5,078 nucleotides of DNA. It comes from Lachnospiraceae bacterium. GTDB lineage: Bacteria > Bacillota > Clostridia > Lachnospirales > Lachnospiraceae. The DNA lies in NCBI GenBank assembly GCA_021202575.1, contig JAJQCU010000344.1, positions 1 through 5,078 on the forward strand. Direction: 5' to 3'. The notes below the pieces were generated by a model. That model was not told the DNA's origin. It made no database searches and worked only from the letters and a program-made list of their open reading frames with translations. Positions 4,150 through 5,078 of the stretch are shown here, piece after piece (positions within the stretch are counted from its first letter, which is position 1; each line of letters begins with the position of its first letter). A program made the translations under genes and the position numbers.

Positions 4150-5078
4150 TCAGTAGAATGTCGCCCAGACCAACGCCAGGCTGAACACATCACTATATGT
4201 CTCCCCGCTGTCCAGAAGTTCTATGGACTGCAGAGTCACTTCATAACTGCCGCCATCCTCCTCATAATAGAAGGTGATCCTGATGTCCTCGCCGTAAAGC
4301 TTAGAATACCCTTCCACATAAACTCTATAGGAAGTGCTGTCGATCTTGTCCCTGGACCACTTGGGGGATTTCAGGTTGTTGTCAACGATCTCCCCAACCG
4401 TCTCAGAACCATAACTGTCAAAAGTAATTGCCTGAACGTTAGAATAAACCCCGCCGCCGGTACTTAGAAGAATCCACAATGCAATTATGATTACCGGGAC
4501 CCCAATGCACATATTCCGCTTTGCTTTATTCAGTTCTTTCTCCGTCAATTCCTTTTTAGTGCGGGAAAGCAAGTCCCTGACGCCGCCAACAACTCCGACT
4601 ATACCAGCCAGCAGGAAGAGAATCCCGAACGCAATTCCCCAGAAGCCGCCCTCGCCGAATAAAAGCCTGGCAAGTATCAGAAAAACAACGCCCTCTATCA
4701 CAGTCAGGATATTTCCAAACTTCTCTGCGGCCTTATTGAATGACGGGCTGTTCCAGATTTTGGAAAATCCCTGGTTTTTCTGCTTCTGAGCGTCCTGATC
4801 TGCTTTTTCTGCCTCCGATCCGGACTTTTCTTTTATGTCCTTCATCTCCTGATTGATATCAGATGCTGCCCTCTTCACACTCTGTCCGGCTTTTGAAGCC
4901 ATTTCAGCTGCAAACTGACCCGCGACAGAAGCCATCTCCGCCGCATTTTTTCCAAGCTCAGATACAGTCTCCCTGGCATTCGGAGTTTCCTGCTGCGAAG
5001 ATACAGCTTCGTTCCCGTTCAGCGTTTCCTGAGAGGATACATTCCCGTATTCCGCTTCCGCCTTTTCCAGCAGTACCG
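4150..5078 (-). CDS. Membrane protein with amphipathic repeats and C-terminal extracytoplasmic domain, 5' end outside window
   Basis: Seen: 308 codons in frame from the window edge to TGA at 4150. The Met at 4935 is not the start, because the frame continues upstream without a stop and no ribosome binding site precedes it. The first ~110 visible residues are hydrophilic and Ala/Glu/Lys/Gln-rich. They include a tandem 11-residue repeat (45-55 and 56-66, AAEMASxAGQx, 9 of 11 identical) that predicts an amphipathic helix. Three hydrophobic segments follow at about 122-140, 143-166 and 188-205. The C-terminal ~100 residues, with SETVGEIVDNN and SPKW, look like the small outside domain found on many clostridial membrane proteins of unknown function, often ones starting with a zinc ribbon; that N-terminus would lie outside this window. 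Function not recognised. Confidence 0.85.
   Translation of the reverse strand, partial: VLLEKAEAEYGNVSSQETLNGNEAVSSQQETPNARETVSELGKNAAEMASVAGQFAAEMASKAGQSVKRAASDINQEMKDIKEKSGSEAEKADQDAQKQKNQGFSKIWNSPSFNKAAEKFGNILTVIEGVVFLILARLLFGEGGFWGIAFGILFLLAGIVGVVGGVRDLLSRTKKELTEKELNKAKRNMCIGVPVIIIALWILLSTGGGVYSNVQAITFDSYGSETVGEIVDNNLKSPKWSRDKIDSTSYRVYVEGYSKLYGEDIRITFYYEEDGGSYEVTLQSIELLDSGETYSDVFSLALVWATFY

Noticed and set aside
4024..4467. 147-codon plus-strand frame overlapping the membrane-protein 3' end
   Set aside because: More than half is antisense to the membrane protein; there is no ribosome site and no recognisable domain.
1..5078. CRISPR arrays, insertion sequences or integrase genes
   Set aside because: No regularly spaced repeats and no transposase or recombinase frame were found on either strand, so the integration idea rests on the tRNA fragment alone.

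Overview
The window looks like chromosomal DNA of a low-to-medium-GC Gram-positive anaerobe, most likely a clostridial Lachnospiraceae-type gut bacterium. This is inferred from protein style: an AAA-ATPase-like/PD-(D/E)XK protein of a kind that is multi-copy in gut anaerobes, a Cof-type HAD phosphatase, purine-rich ribosome binding sites and a tRNA-Cys without an encoded CCA. No species can be named from the sequence. Every supported gene lies on the minus strand, so transcription runs from high to low coordinates.

Layout in transcription order. (1) 5078-4150: the C-terminal part of a membrane protein with an amphipathic-repeat N-terminal side, three membrane helices and an outside domain; its start is beyond the window. 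(2) 4104-3970: a possible 44-codon His-rich small ORF that coincides with a 100-bp imperfect inverted repeat; uncertain. (3) 3809-2076: a 577-aa AAA-ATPase-like protein with a C-terminal PD-(D/E)XK nuclease domain, driven by a near-consensus promoter at 3926-3898. (4) 2075-1698, a gene-free stretch of about 380 bp. It holds short repeats, an isolated 3' half of a tRNA-Cys(GCA) gene, a very clean intrinsic terminator directly after it, a second long-stem hairpin, and the promoter of the next gene. (5) 1688-663: a 341-aa extended short-chain dehydrogenase/NAD-dependent epimerase-like protein. (6) 662-497: a short intergenic leader with a possible promoter. (7) 496-1: the N-terminal part of a Cof-like HAD hydrolase that runs off the window.

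Two structural observations go beyond the genes. First, the ATPase gene and the SDR gene, which are unrelated, are preceded by copies of the same ~85-bp promoter-plus-leader module. Both copies have a TTGCRT -35 box, a 17-bp spacer and TATAAT, followed by about 47 nt of conserved untranslated leader. Second, the tRNA-Cys fragment keeps anticodon arm, T arm, 3' acceptor strand, discriminator and terminator but has no matching 5' acceptor strand. This is what remains at the far end of an element that integrated into a tRNA-Cys 3' half. On that reading, DNA at coordinates above about 1965 (ATPase, small ORF, membrane protein) would be the element side and the SDR/HAD side the original flank. No integrase is visible, so this is a hypothesis. 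No metabolic link between the genes is evident.
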